Source of the DNA: Aplectana chamaeleonis
Lineage: Eukaryota > Nematoda > Chromadorea > Rhabditida > Cosmocercidae
DNA: 64,000 bases
Direction: 5' to 3'
Assembly: GCA_029168955.1 (NCBI GenBank)
Contig: JAPDOI010001567.1
Location: 100,180-164,179 of the forward strand
The notes below the pieces were generated by a model. That model had not been told where the DNA came from. It made no database searches and was given only the letters and a program-made list of their open reading frames with translations. Shown one piece after another: positions 39,930-51,165 of this stretch. The first letter of the stretch is position 1; the number at the start of each line of letters is the position of its first letter. A program made the position numbers and the translations under genes.

Positions 39930-41175
39930 CAAACCATTCCAAATGAAATGTACTTTTCTAGAGCCAGTTTCGGACGTAGAGTCCAAATATGCCCTTTGCA
40001 GCTGCCTAGAGTCACCGTGGAAAACGTTATAGCAGTTTTTTTCCGATTTTCGTACCTATTGTACCCTCGAAAAAGCGCATTAATTTTATGAAAATCCGGA
40101 AACAGACCTCATAATCGTGTTCAGGGCCCGAAACAGCCCCCCAAGGCAAAGTTTGGGTGAAAGCGCATTCTCCGAGCTATGTGCAGACTGATAGCGTTTT
40201 CGATTTGTATGGAATTTCGGTTCAGCGTTCAATTATATCAATTACGGGGTACAGAAAGCGTTGAAATTTTTTTTCCAGATTTCACCTAAAATTCAACCTG
40301 GGGGTGATTTAAGGTGCTGATCACGAATCAGAGGTTTACCTGTGGTTTTTCCTAAGTTCGACTAAATTTGTTCAAAGCTTCCCACCGGCAGAAAAATTTG
40401 ACGGCAAAATCGACTTTCGACGATTTCTGGAACGTGACAAAAGATGTGGCTCAAATCGTTCTTTTGGGGTTTTATTTAAAGTGTTCAACACGAATCTGAC
40501 GTCAGTTTATGGATTTTTGACAGCTTACGATATATTGGGTATACGGTATAGTTGTATGTACACGAAAGAAATTTTTGAAAAAATTTTCGATATTTTTTTC
40601 GTTTGTTCAAAATTTCTTCGAACGTAATATTTTCAAATTCCGTTCGTTCAAAATTTCGTCGAACGATTTTTTTTTTCAAATTTAGTTCGTTCAAAATTCC
40701 GTCGAACGATTTTTTTTCAAGTTTAGTTCGTTCAAAATTTCGTCGAACGAATTTTTTTAAATTGCATTCGTTCGAAATTTTTTTCGAAATTGTACAGCTA
40801 TAGTGTACGGTAGTTCGATCAATGTCACAGATTTGTCTCAAAGTTTCTATGTGGGGGTTTTCGGGGTGCTGAATACGAATTCGATGTCCATTTGTCTGTT
40901 TTCAAACTATTGAGTTCTGCCTCCTGAATAACATGTCACCTACCGTAACCTACAGTAAACCTATAAATTCCGACAAGCGAACCCCAGATTCGTGTTCAGC
41001 AGTACATGTTTATCGCATTATCCGGAGAAAAATAAAAAAAAACACCTCAAAAATTCCATGGTGGGTACCCTTACCTTGCCGCGAAGCTATAAAAACGCTC
41101 ATAACTTCTTTCAGAGTGAGTCTAGGCAGGCTACGATTATGCCGGAGTCACTCACATTTTCCGCTACTAGTAGCA
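39930..41175. mobile_element. TIR element, family N1-related, copy 3
   Basis: The left end (AATGTACTTTTCTAGAGCC, GCAGCTGCCTAGAGTCACC) and right end (GTGAGTCTAGGCAGGCTACG) are inverted over about 120 bp. The interior has CACGAATCTGA, TTACCGTAACCTACAGTAAA and AACCTCAAAAATTCCATGG-like phrases shared with copies 1 and 2. It contains a minisatellite (40600-40790). No transposase. Confidence 0.6.
40600..40795. repeat. ~41-bp minisatellite with self-complementary unit
   Basis: Four to five units, each containing TTCGTTCAAAATTTCGTCGAACGA followed by a T-run. TTCG(T/A) and CGAACGAA at the two ends of each unit are complementary, so each could fold. Unit starts near 40604, 40646, 40687, 40728 and 40768. 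It lies inside the N1-related element. Confidence 0.8.
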
Positions 41176-42224
41176 AGAACATCTTCCCAGATTAACGCCG
41201 TATTCAAAGCGCGCCGAATATGCATTCAACCCGAAGACAAGGCGGTTAGGAGCACAGTCAGAGAACGCGCTGCTAGGGAGCACGTGCTCTTATAGTATTT
41301 CAGATTACAGCACGTGCCCCGACAAACAAAACTTTCAATGCGTGCATGATACACATTCAACTCGAGGAAAAAAGGATTTCCCAAAAATGGAAAGAATGCG
41401 AAAAACTCTTGAGGCGGGACACAGAAGCCGGCAGCCTCGATGGTTCAATTACACTAGTTCGCGGTGCTTCGCTTGCCCAGCCGCTGGAGAGATCGTCCAA
41501 CCAATCGCGGCCCCAGATAGTGCTCGGCGAGCTGGTCGAGTTGCATGTCGGTGTGCCGGGCGCGTCGCGTGCCGATGTGCTGCTACGATAACGCTGGACT
41601 AGCTTGCAGCACGTGCTGCTGCAATTAAATTTTGCAACACGTGCTCCTACGATAAAATTTTGCAGCACGCGGTGCTTTTTGGAGCACGTGTCCCTGCAAA
41701 ACACTTTTTCAATGGGAGTGGTCACTCGAGTTGGATACATATTCGACACGCATTCGGCACGCACATTTTTGAGCTCGCAAGGTACTCCATTTCGCTGATC
41801 CCGGACTACGCTAAAACGGCTTCCCTTGTTAACCAGAAAAGGTGATATTGGCTAACTACGCTTATTTTTTTAAATCTACAATTTTTCATCTCGCTACATT
41901 ACCTTTCCTCGAGTATTGACAACATGGATGGGAATCAGGGTAAATAAACACCACCGAATGATCAGAGATTCCTGACAAACAACTGAAAATGACGCAAATG
42001 AATATCTGCCTACGAAGGCAGTTGCTGAAAACTCCGTAAACCACGGAAACCTCCGGGTCCATCACGGGGAACGCCGCGAGGTGCATCTCTCGGCATGCCA
42101 CCAACACCCCTTCCACGGGAAGACGTTATTAAAAAACGAATGCTGCCGAGATGTCGTACGTTCGTGCCGTGGCAGTGTGGAGGAAAGAAGATCGCCTCCG
42201 TGCAAACCGACGTCAACCCCTCCG

Positions 42225-42653
42225 AGAAGAGGGTTTTTGTCATGGGAGAGGTGCTGGTCGGCCGCAGCTCTCCTGAGGATTTTATTACAAAGGGCCGGCG
42301 TCGAGAGGAATCCAGGTCCAGCACGGAAGTATCCATGTGCCACCTGCGGCGAGGATGTTACCTGGCATAAAACAAGTGTCCAGTGCTTCGGATGCCAAAG
42401 GTGGGTGCACTTCTCCTGTTCGGGCCTCAGTTCTGTGAGGCATCATGACTCATCCTTTCGTTGTGTTCTATGCTCTGCCCCCAACAACTCTGATTCCTCA
42501 ATTACCAACCGCCCCCTCTCCATTGTTCACATTAATCTCAACGGCCTTCGCAACAAGTTATCTGAACTCTCTATTCGCACGTTCTCATCACCCGGATGTT
42601 ATCATGGTTCAAGAAACCAAGCTCTCTCCATCTACCACTTATCCCCAACCTAA
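42225..42653 (+). CDS. 2A-like motif, PHD finger and start of endonuclease, LINE copy 2
   Basis: The frame reads LLRILLQRAGVERNPGPARK, then YPCATCGEDVTWHKTSVQCF, GCQRWVHFSCSGLSSVRHHD and FRCVLCSA: Cys-x2-Cys, Cys-x2-Cys, His-x2-Cys, Cys-x2-Cys, a full C4HC3 PHD finger. The NPGP core sits immediately before the finger, so skipping would release the finger-containing polyprotein from whatever precedes it. The endonuclease start IVHINLNGLRNKLSEL follows, then a frameshift near 42570. The frame has no ATG close to the motif. An upstream ATG in another frame (42150) opens a 42-codon ORF that is also present in copy 1. Confidence 0.75.
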   Translation, partial: RRGFLSWERCWSAAALLRILLQRAGVERNPGPARKYPCATCGEDVTWHKTSVQCFGCQRWVHFSCSGLSSVRHHDSSFRCVLCSAPNNSDSSITNRPLSIVHINLNGLRNKLSELSIRTFSSPGCYHGSRNQALSIYHLSPT

Positions 42654-43225
42654 CATTCCGGGCTACACCGCCTATCACATGCCAAGGACAGCTCTTGGGG
42701 GCGGAGTGTCTACTTTCGTTCAATCTGCCTTACCTTCTCATATTATCCCTAATACTCCTAAGGACGGTACTCTCGAGTACATTCCTGTCCACCTCCCCTC
42801 AAAACCCCTTTATCTCTATTTAACATATATATTCCTCCTATATCATCTTGTCCCCCTCTTATAATCCTATTCCCCTCCTTAAGCAGTTGTACGACTGCTC
42901 ACTCTCCCCTTCAGCTGTCTTTGCGGGTGACTTCAATGCTCACACGTTCTGTTCCGCTCTTGATTCTGACGCCAGAGGGGAAGATGTCGAAGAATGGGCT
43001 GAGGAGTGTGACCTGGTTATCCTCAATGATGACCAGCCCACTCGTCTTCCTGCCAACGGCCGACCTTCTAGCCCAGATATCTCCCTTGTGTCATCCAATC
43101 TCTCTAATGGTTGCACGTGGTCCACATCCACAACTCTCTCCAGTGATCACATTCCCGTCTTTGTCTATATTGATCTCTCTGACTCTCGCCCCTTACTCTG
43201 GTTTTCGTCATCGTACTTATCTTAA
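42579..43225 (+). pseudogene. Endonuclease of LINE copy 2, in three frames
   Basis: HHPDVIMVQETKLSPS lies in the frame after 42579. After a shift near 42830 the frame 42848-43225 holds SAVFAGDFNAHTFCSALDSD, SSPDISLVSSNLSNG and SSDHIPVFVYIDLSDS. A missing base near 43195 moves the rest into the reverse-transcriptase frame. All catalytic motifs can be recognised, but not in one frame. Confidence 0.8.
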
Positions 43226-44915
43226 TTTAGGCCTAGCAGACTGGACCCTGTTCAGAGATGTTGCACTTCGCCATGCGGTCGACTACCCATGGAATGGTGA
43301 TGTTCATCAGAAAGAGCGCCATCTAACAAGTGCCATCCGCAAGGCCATGAAAGCTGCAATTCCTGAGGGTCGTGTCAAGACCTTTTTTCCAAATGTCAGC
43401 AGGGAAATACTGCAGAAGATAAGAACCAGAGATGAGAAGAGAGCCGCAGACCATCTAGACCCGGACATAGCTGTGCTGGGTAACGAGATCAAGCAGGATC
43501 TGGATAAGAACAAGAAGGAATGCTGGGAGAAGTTCACTGAAAAGCTGAATTTCAAGACTGACGGAACTACGACGTGGAAAGTGTTGAGGAAAATTTCCGG
43601 CAAGTCAGCTCCCTCGATGAGCTCCGCTATTGAGTTCGAGGAGAACGTCTTCAAATCAGGGAAAGCGGCTGCTTATGCGCTCGGCAAGAACTTCTTCATC
43701 ACACGTGCCAAGCGAGGCGTGCAGAACAGAGTCACGGTTAGAGAACTGAGCCGGTTGCCGCTCATGAACGCTTCTGAGGCCTTTACCCTCACGCAAGTAG
43801 AGAAGGCTATCAAAGAAATGCGGAATTCGAAGGCTATCGGACCTGACGGTATCTCCCCAGCCATCCTGAAGAAGCTTCCCACGGAACTTCTACCGATGCT
43901 TGCAGATATCATTACCACTTCTTTCGCGACCTGCACTCTCCCCCAAGCTTGGAAGACAGCCAATGTGATACCGTTGCCAAAGCCAGGCAAGTCCCAAAGC
44001 ACGGCAAAGGGCTTTCGACCAATAAGCCTGTTATCGCCCGTCGCTAAATTAGCTGAAAAGTTGATCGTGACGGACCTGGCTGATCAAAATGAGCGACAGC
44101 AGCATCAGCATGGGTTCAGGAAACTTCACTCCACTACTACAGCTCTATTAGAGATCGTGAGCTTTGCGGTCGATGGGTTCAACATGAGAAAGCCCCTGAG
44201 AACGGTGGCCGTCGCCCTCGACCTGAGCAAAGCGTTTGACTCTGTTAACTTGGGACTGCTGTCCGAGGAACTGCTCAAGTCGTCGCTACCATCATGGCAG
44301 AAGCGATGGATTGCAGCGTTCACTAAAGGCCGCCGTGCTAAGGTTCTGTTCCAGAATCATGTATCCGATAGCATTCCAATAGCAGCCGGTGTTCCGCAAG
44401 GCGGAGTGTTGTCCCCTGCCCTATTCAGCCTGTATCTTGAGGACATTCCCGAGCCTCCCAATGATGTAAGGATTGTTATGTATGCCGACGACATCACCAT
44501 CATGTGCCAGGATCGTGACCTGCAGATAGCCGCTAACAAGATCAGCGCCTATCTCGTCGAGTTGAAGCTCTTCCTCGATAAAATGATGCTCACAGTCTCT
44601 GCCGCAAAATCCTCTGTTTCAGTGTTCACAACGAACACCAAGGAACACAGTGCCCATCCAGATGTCAAATGGGATGGTGACCTGTTGCCAGCAGCAAAAT
44701 TCCTCAAGCTGCTTGGCCGTATTCTTGATCCATCGCTGAAGTTCCACAAAAACGCGGAACAGAAACAAACAGTCGTCAAGGCTAGACTTAATATCTTGAG
44801 AGCTCGGAGGAACATCATGGGGAAGCAGCCGAGAGACTATATTGAGAACCTACAGAGCAATACTTCAGCCGGCTCTGGAATATGCGGCACCAGTGTGGCA
44901 GCACCTGGTGTCTGA
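43195..44915 (+). CDS. Reverse transcriptase of LINE copy 2, open
   Basis: More than 550 open codons. Linker FRHRTYLNLGLADWTLFRDV; then AIGPDGISPAILKKLPTE, IPLPKPGKSQSTAKGFRPIS, QHGFRKLHSTTTALLEIV, the catalytic VALDLSKAFDSVNLG, AGVPQGGVLSPALFSLYLED, RIVMYADDITIMCQ (active-site YADD at 44481-44492) and an LLGRILDPSLKFHKN thumb segment. It loses the family frame near 44810 and stops at 44915. All polymerase motifs are intact, but the frameshifts before and after make a working protein unlikely. Confidence 0.88.
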
Positions 44916-45549
44916 CAGCTCCTGGAATAAGCTGCAGCGTGTACAGAATGCTGCGCTTAGAATTGCTACCGGTTGTGCAAGGAGCTCCCCGGTGGAGCAT
45001 CTTCACGCGGAGGCCTGCATATTGCCGGTCAAGGAGCATTGTGAACTCCAGGCACAGCAGATGTATATTAATGTTCTGAGGCAGCCGAATCATCCGTCAA
45101 AGAGAATCATGAAGCCCATAAGAGAGAGGTCGATTAGGACGCCGTTCGCCGATGCTCCTCGTAAAGTTGATGTACAGAGATGGGCCGACTCCAGCATGGA
45201 AAGGCTTCGTCTTCTGCGTGAGGAGCACACGCAATTTGTTCGAGGATATCTAGCAAAGGCGGCTGTGAACCCTATCTTGGGAACGGTGCCGCCTCGGGTT
45301 TGCGAGACCGAGTCTCAACTCAACCGGCGAGCCAGATGTGCTCTCGCCTCGCTGCGCTGTGGTCACTCTATTCTGCTAATGTCTTACGCCAACAAGATCG
45401 ACAGCAGCCGACCAGACGCATGCCCGGACTGTGGTGCTCCCGGACACGACACGGCGCACTTGTTCATGTGCCCGAAGAGACCTACCTCCTTAACAACAAT
45501 GGACCTTTGGACGAATCCTGTGAAGGCCGCCCAGTTCCTCAACCTATGA
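44842..45549 (+). CDS. C-terminal domain with zinc knuckle, LINE copy 2, open
   Basis: 235 open codons: YRAILQPALEYAAPVWQHLV, RVQNAALRIATGCARSSPVE, RWADSSMERLRLLREEHTQF, RRARCALASLRCGHSILLM and the knuckle CPDCGAPGHDTAHLFMCPKR (Cys-x2-Cys-x8-His-x4-Cys), ending VKAAQFLNL stop. It overlaps the reverse-transcriptase frame because of a frameshift near 44810. The knuckle probably binds RNA or DNA. Confidence 0.85.
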   Translation: MRTYRAILQPALEYAAPVWQHLVSDSSWNKLQRVQNAALRIATGCARSSPVEHLHAEACILPVKEHCELQAQQMYINVLRQPNHPSKRIMKPIRERSIRTPFADAPRKVDVQRWADSSMERLRLLREEHTQFVRGYLAKAAVNPILGTVPPRVCETESQLNRRARCALASLRCGHSILLMSYANKIDSSRPDACPDCGAPGHDTAHLFMCPKRPTSLTTMDLWTNPVKAAQFLNL

Positions 45550-45849
45550 CAAAAACCACTTTGAGGCTGCAGAAGAAGAAGAAAAAACGAATCACAGATC
45601 TCTTATAATTAAAAAAGAGAAGAATTATCATAGAAGTCTGCAGAATCATCAAAAAATAAAACGAATTGCAAATCTCATATAACCGAAAATGAGAACTTGG
45701 ACGGCACGATCTTCGCGATACATCGATTGATGGACGCTGCCACCGCCTCTCCCGCGAATGTTCTGTAGAACAGCCCATCGCCCTGCGCAGCCATAGACAT
45801 CCCGAATTGACGTCCTGTGGACAACAACTCGGTCTGCGTCGATTTAAGG

Positions 45850-46100
45850 CAGTCGGCGGGATTGCCGGTCGACGGGCTGTTTAACAGCCCGTCGCCCCCT
45901 GCTCAACAGCACACCGGGACGACCCCGCGTAGAGCTGCCTGTTCGCCAGCGGTGACTCGTTCTGGGCGGATCGACGTCCTGTAGACAACAGCGAACGTCT
46001 AAGTAAACAGCTCATCGACCAGCAATCCTGCCGACTGCTACAAATCGATGCAGACCGAGTTTTTGTCAACAGGACGAGAACTCGGGATGTCTTCGGCTGT
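45850..46100. repeat. GC-rich repeat, inverse copy of 38.34-38.6 kb
   Basis: GCCCGTCGCCCCCTGCTCAA, CAGCACACCGGGACGACC, GTTCTGGGCGGATCGACGTC and CTGTAGACAACAGCGAACGT mirror the left copy. Confidence 0.65.
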
Positions 46101-46109
46101 GCAGGTCGA

Positions 46110-46837
46110 TGGGCACTTCTAAAGGACCTTGTTTCTAAATCGTTATGGGTAAAAACGATCGATGTCGTTCACCGCTAATTCTTCCATGTCCAACATTACA
46201 CCAATTCGCTTTTCTCAGGTCTTTTTTCGTTTTTTCCTCAATTCTCTTTTTTTCCTCATAGCAATCGTTCGTATAACGATTCTGTATTTACACATTGGGC
46301 ATTGCTGAACAGTTTTCTCTTTTAGTACGTTTTGGACCGTATTGTTTTCTATTTCCAGGATTCACACACGCGAAACTATAGAAAAGTTCCCAGATGAACA
46401 TAATAAGAAAGGGGGGAATAGCAGGAGAGAAAGAAAATGGGGAAGAAAAAATTGGAAACTGTTGACCATCGTAAAATTAGCGGCGAGCGATATCGATCGT
46501 TTTCAACTCGTAACGGGGCCACCCCACGATACGATACGCGCGCTCTCAGTTGCGAGGCAGCTTCCTCACATCCAGAGATTGACTATACCAAGGATGTGAA
46601 GAAAATTTCGATTTCCGTTTTTTTGCCTCCCGGCCTTTTTTTCGCGTACACATTTTGCGGTATTTCGGAGCAAAATAGGGAAAAAAGATAGCAGGGAACG
46701 CATAGCTAGATGCTCAATAATTTCTGTCTTTTTCAATTTCAGGCTTTTTGCACCGTTTTGGCGGAATCATTTCACTTCTTTCGTCTCCAGATAATTTTTC
46801 TTCCTTCCACACATTTCTGATTGCCAGCCCGGTACCC
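46110..46837. other. No supported gene
   Basis: T-rich, no exon or terminus recognised. A CAGGATTCACACACGCG-type acceptor near 46358 precedes an 85-codon frame without recognisable motifs. Confidence 0.3.
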
Positions 46838-47826
46838 TACCGTCAAGCCTGCGATGACTCAGCCTGGTGGCGCTGAAGCGGGAGCAGGGCTGGGCACGCG
46901 TCCCGGCATGGCGATTCTGGAATATGCCCCCTCTTAGCTCGGTAATTTTTAAGCACCCCCCCCATGGAAAATTGAAATCGGCTATTTTCCAAAAAAGATG
47001 AGCACAACAGCCATGATTTTCACTTCCTGATTTTGATGAACAAGAATTTAAAAAAAGCACTGAATATAGAAAATTCCGAAAATGTCAACAAAAAAGGTAG
47101 TGTAATTTCTAAACTTCAAAACAATCCCATGAGGAAAATTTGTTAGTAAGACGGTAAGTTAAGACAAAAGATAAGAAAAATTTCATTACAAAACAATTGA
47201 ACATATACAAACAGCAGAACTACTACTATTGCGATAATTGATGTTTCCTGTCGAATGTTTTCATAAACCTATGAAAGATTAGTTAATCTGTTTTTGGTGG
47301 TTCTGATGTGGAAATCAGAAGTATTTTGTGTTGTGGAACATTGTTAGGATTCATTTGATGCGTAGAGATCGGAAAACAAGAGTTTTACCATCCTAGAATG
47401 CCACAATCCCTTAGAGACTCGGCTTGCCGTGCGATACGTTGTTTGTACGCAGCGACACAGCGCACACGGGAGTGGACGCGCACACAATATTAATAAAAAA
47501 TGTATTTTATTACTGAACGGGAAGGAGAAAAGGATTGAAACTGAAGGAAATGGAAGATGGTAAAGGTAGTCTATGCTGTGTGTATCCATTTTAGAAATTT
47601 GATGTAAATAAAAGGGGGTGTGTATACAAGTCTGTCGGTACCTGCTCGTTGGTGCCCCTGCTTCTACTGAACCCAGCAGACGTTTGAGTGTACACAGGGA
47701 ACGTTCGAGCGATATAGCGTGCACAACTATATCGCGAAAGTATCCCATACATTGCATAAAGGTGTTGCCGTCCGGCATACTAAGGCCTCTGGTCCATAAC
47801 ACCCTAGGATCCGTACCTAAGGAGTC

Positions 47827-48897
47827 ATGGAGTCTGTGGCCACAAGCCACAATTTCGCCACCCTGAACTGTCGATCGCTGTCGAGTGATATCCAAAAAAC
47901 TGCGCTATCCAGACTTCTGAGCTATTTCCATGCACTGTTTGCTGCTTTGCAGGAAACCCGCCTCAAGGATAGACCCGTCATCAGCGTCGGAGAGTACACC
48001 ATCTACTGCGGTAACGCTGACGATAGGAGAGTGGGAGGCTGTGCAATAGCTGTAAGGAAGGATTTCAATGGTATGGTCAAAGAGTTTGGCTCAACGTCGT
48101 GCCAGAATGCATTCGTACGACTGTGGGATCACAGAGGATTCAATCTGTGGATAGTGAGTGCTCATGCGCCCACTGAAACCGTTGAGGACAATTCGAAGGA
48201 TGCGTTTCATGAGGAACTCAATACGTTGCTGGCCAGGATACCTTGTCAACGTGCTGTTGTCGTGGGGATTGACGCAAATGCGAAGATGGGACTTGATCAG
48301 GAATCCGAAGTACGCGGTAAATGGTTCTACCCAGTGGAGCAAACATCGGACAATGGCTACCGCCTTGTCGACTTTTGTGAACGCAGTGGTCTGATTATTG
48401 CATCGACATTCAAGAGGAATCATCGCCGCCATCAGCTTACGTGGCAGGGACCAACCCGGCTATCTCCAGAAGAGCAGCGGAAGCGGAAGATGACAACTTT
48501 GAAACTACTGCTTGACTATGTCCTGACGAGGAATATTCCAGTATCGGACATTCGAAGATCTAGAGCTGTTTGGGATGTCGCATTCGATGCGGATCACCGT
48601 CCTGTTCTGTTGAACTTCACTGCGAGGATTCTTAAGAGGAAGCGAGGGGTTCAGCCTCTCCAGAGGATTGGCATGACAAGTCTCAGAGATGAAGAGTGCA
48701 GAAGGAATTTCCGACAACGCGTTTCTATTCACATCGGAGTACGGACTAAGAAGAATTTTTTGGCGACGCGGATCCTTTTGTCAAGTGCATCCAGGACGGT
48801 TCGAAAGAGGCACTCCCCGGTTGTACAGCCTAACAAGAAGTTGGCCTACGTCTCAGAAGAAACAACATCTACCTACAACAGAGTATGTGCTCTCTGA
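47827..48897 (+). CDS. RTE endonuclease, intact domain (356 codons)
   Basis: An open frame from ATG reading MESVATSHNFATLNCRSLSS. Complete apurinic-type endonuclease: ATLNCRSL; ALQETRLKDRP (catalytic Glu); GGCAIAVRKDF; SAHAPTETVED; VVVGIDANAKMGLD (catalytic Asp-x-Asn); GYRLVDFCERSGLIIASTF; HQLTWQGP; LDYVLTRNIP; and DADHRPVLLNF (catalytic Asp-His near residue 257). It cuts DNA to prime reverse transcription. The frame should continue into the reverse transcriptase but stops at 48895, where copy 1 has CCGAAC instead of CTGAAC. Confidence 0.88.
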   Translation: MESVATSHNFATLNCRSLSSDIQKTALSRLLSYFHALFAALQETRLKDRPVISVGEYTIYCGNADDRRVGGCAIAVRKDFNGMVKEFGSTSCQNAFVRLWDHRGFNLWIVSAHAPTETVEDNSKDAFHEELNTLLARIPCQRAVVVGIDANAKMGLDQESEVRGKWFYPVEQTSDNGYRLVDFCERSGLIIASTFKRNHRRHQLTWQGPTRLSPEEQRKRKMTTLKLLLDYVLTRNIPVSDIRRSRAVWDVAFDADHRPVLLNFTARILKRKRGVQPLQRIGMTSLRDEECRRNFRQRVSIHIGVRTKKNFLATRILLSSASRTVRKRHSPVVQPNKKLAYVSEETTSTYNRVCAL

Positions 48898-49359
48898 ACT
48901 GCAGAAAACTTCGTGGAGGAGAAGCGTGTGAGGAGGAAGTTGCGTCGGGAGCTTCAAAGTGACCGCGAACGAGAGTGGACGTGTAAAGCTAAGTAGTTCG
49001 AGGAGGCTTGGGAGGAGAAAAATCCGAAGAATGCCTACACGTTGCTGCGACAGTATAGCAGGAAGATGAAGAGATGTTCTCCTGTCTTGAACACTACCAA
49101 TGGAGTTGCAGTTGGTGATGCGACGCTGCCAATATGGAAGAATTACTTCAGTTCACTACTGAATCGTCCAGCGCCATCAGTACCTGAGATCCCGCATGTT
49201 CAGAGAGCACATTACGATGTCAGTGAGGAACCGCCGACTGAGTCTGAAGTTTTGGATTGTGTTCGGAAAATGAAGAATGGAAAGGCAGGTGGAGATGACA
49301 ACATCACTGCTGAAATGCTGAAAGCTCTTCCTCCGTCTGGGATTCGTGAAATAACCAAC
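48898..49359 (+). pseudogene. RTE copy 2 reverse transcriptase, first part
   Basis: A stop at 48994 (AAGTAG where copy 1 has AAGAAG) is followed by an open frame from 49042: [60 protein letters not shown], ending at the hAT insertion point in ...GIREITN. Confidence 0.85.
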
Positions 49360-51158
49360 CAGGGCTGTGCGTAATTACGAATTTCGGTTTACGATTTACG
49401 AATTACGGGCGTTTTTGGCAATTTTTTTACGATTTACGAAATTTGGGACCAAAATCGTAACGAATCGTAACAAATCGGAATAAAACGCGAAAACGCGGGT
49501 AAATGAGCAATTCCAATCTGCGGTCTAGTACAAATATAAATTTAACACTTTCAATACGACACAACTCCAACACTTTCAAATTTAACACGCCCCTAATATT
49601 TGATTACTCTTCAAATTTTCAATTTTCGGTGAACCCGTACCCTTGCATGCCCGACCGGTCGAAGTCAGCAGTAAGTCAGTCATGGAGAACTATAATTGTT
49701 GACAACGAGCTTTTGGCATGACCAATCGCTCCCCTTCTCACTCTGACGGACCCAAACTTATTATTTGGTTCCAACCTTTCCTTGCCCCAAGCCGAGCCAG
49801 GTCGGTAGCTTCACAGCTACTTACTTCCATGGAATGCTCTTGTCACATGATGAACACTACGGACGCAGACCTTTGGTGGAGCTGCAGTCTATATCGGACC
49901 AAAATTTCGGTCCGCAGTTGCAGACAACCGCTGTTGCAACACTTACTGCAAGCAGAATCATGCTGTGACCGCGAGGTCCTGACATGATTGATATTCGTCC
50001 CAGCACCACTATCTTCTAGCTCTCTGTAAACTTTTAAAGCGGTCGCCTGCAGCTGCGGACAGCAATTCCATTCCCACATAAATAGATAGTAAATATGGGG
50101 CTCGGCTCTAAAGACCTGGCTGGCTCATGGAGCGAGTAAAGGTTGGAACCCAATATACACTTCGTTGCAGAATTTTGCGGAGATTTCAAAAACAACCTTC
50201 CCCACACATTCATCTTTACCGGTTAAAAGATACCAACAAAAAAGTGGAACTTCGTGGATTCAAATCCGCCGGAGAATCGAGAAATAATTTTTCTAACCTG
50301 AAAACATTAGTCGACGAAGATTTTTACGGGGACTCCCAAAATAACGTTTGATGTCTATCGCCAGAGGCTACGAGAGGAGAGGTGGTAATTTCAAAATTTG
50401 GTTCGAAACATTTCTAAGAAATTATGGCTGCAGAGTCTCCTACTTTTTCAAAGAAGTTCTCAAATGTTTTTATAATGAGGAGCAAATTCTGAACGCAAAA
50501 GAAAAGAAGATGAAGAACCTAATTTTTGAAAGCGCAGATTTAGAGGGAGCCCTCACCCTTTTGCATTTCACAATCCTAAACAACTTTTACCACTCAGACC
50601 GCCGTCTCCATCTCAACAAACTTACACTTATGGGGAGGAACGCTTACAACTCCGTTCAGAGCAACGCTTTACAAATATAGAGAGCAGTCTCGTTTTCCGC
50701 GTTAAGAAGTGGTTTTGTAAATGTATATCCCCTTTGAATGGCCACCTTTTCCAAGCATCCTTCCTTGAAAGGTTAAGGCTAAAACTATCCAACCGTTAAT
50801 TTTTCCTCATCACAGTGTTGCTCTCCTTGGCTTCAACTGAACTATGTTTTTTAGAGCGATAATTCTCTATGTATTTTGGTACTTGAATGAACTTAGAGTT
50901 TCCATTTTGTCTATTAAAGTCGTTCCTACCCCGCGTATGTACTTAATATTTCTTCAAGTGCTGCTCTAAACATGTCACTTTGAAACCCAACCTCCAACCT
51001 CCTTCGATATGGAAACACCTCATCACTGAAATGCTTCGGTGTTTCCACATCGAATGAGGTTTGGGTCATGTGTGGGCTTATTACTCATTATGAGTTACGA
51101 TTTACGAATTACGATTTACGAATTACGAAATTACAAAATTCAGTTACGCACAGCCCTG
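49360..51158. mobile_element. 1.8-kb hAT-type element inside RTE copy 2
   Basis: Ends CAGGGCTGTGCGTAA (49360) and TTACGCACAGCCCTG-like (to 51158) are inverted. The flanks TAACCAAC (49352-49359) and TGACCAAC (51159-51166) are an 8-bp duplication with one mismatch, and RTE copy 1 has the unoccupied site. Both ends continue with ATTACGAATT/TTACGAATTACG repeats. The interior holds two overlapping open frames at 50127-50680. Confidence 0.9.
50127..50680 (+). CDS. Two overlapping open frames in the 1.8-kb hAT element
   Basis: Frame 1 (50127-50351) begins MERVKVGTQYTLRCRILRRF and ends FYGDSQNNV. Frame 2 (50348-50680) overlaps it by four bases and reads MMSIARGYERRGGNFKIWFE, YFFKEVLKCFYNEEQILNAK, ending QSNALQI. 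Composition is protein-like with hydrophobic and charged alternation. I do not see the DDE residues or C-terminal dimerisation motif of hAT transposases. They could be a decayed transposase segment, captured host sequence or chance. Confidence 0.3.
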
Positions 51159-51165
51159 TGACCAA

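Larger units (their letters stand above)
42142..45581 (+). mobile_element. Full-length 2A/PHD LINE, copy 2 (CR1/jockey-type)
   Basis: A 3.44-kb element bounded by a perfect 11-bp duplication AAAAAACGAAT (42131-42141 and 45582-45592). It starts GCTGCCGAGATGTCGTACG as copy 1 does, which fixes the 5' end of the family, and ends in (GAA)n. It is better preserved than copy 1: PHD finger intact, reverse transcriptase open over more than 550 codons, but with frameshifts near 42570, 42830, 43195 and 44810. Confidence 0.92.
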
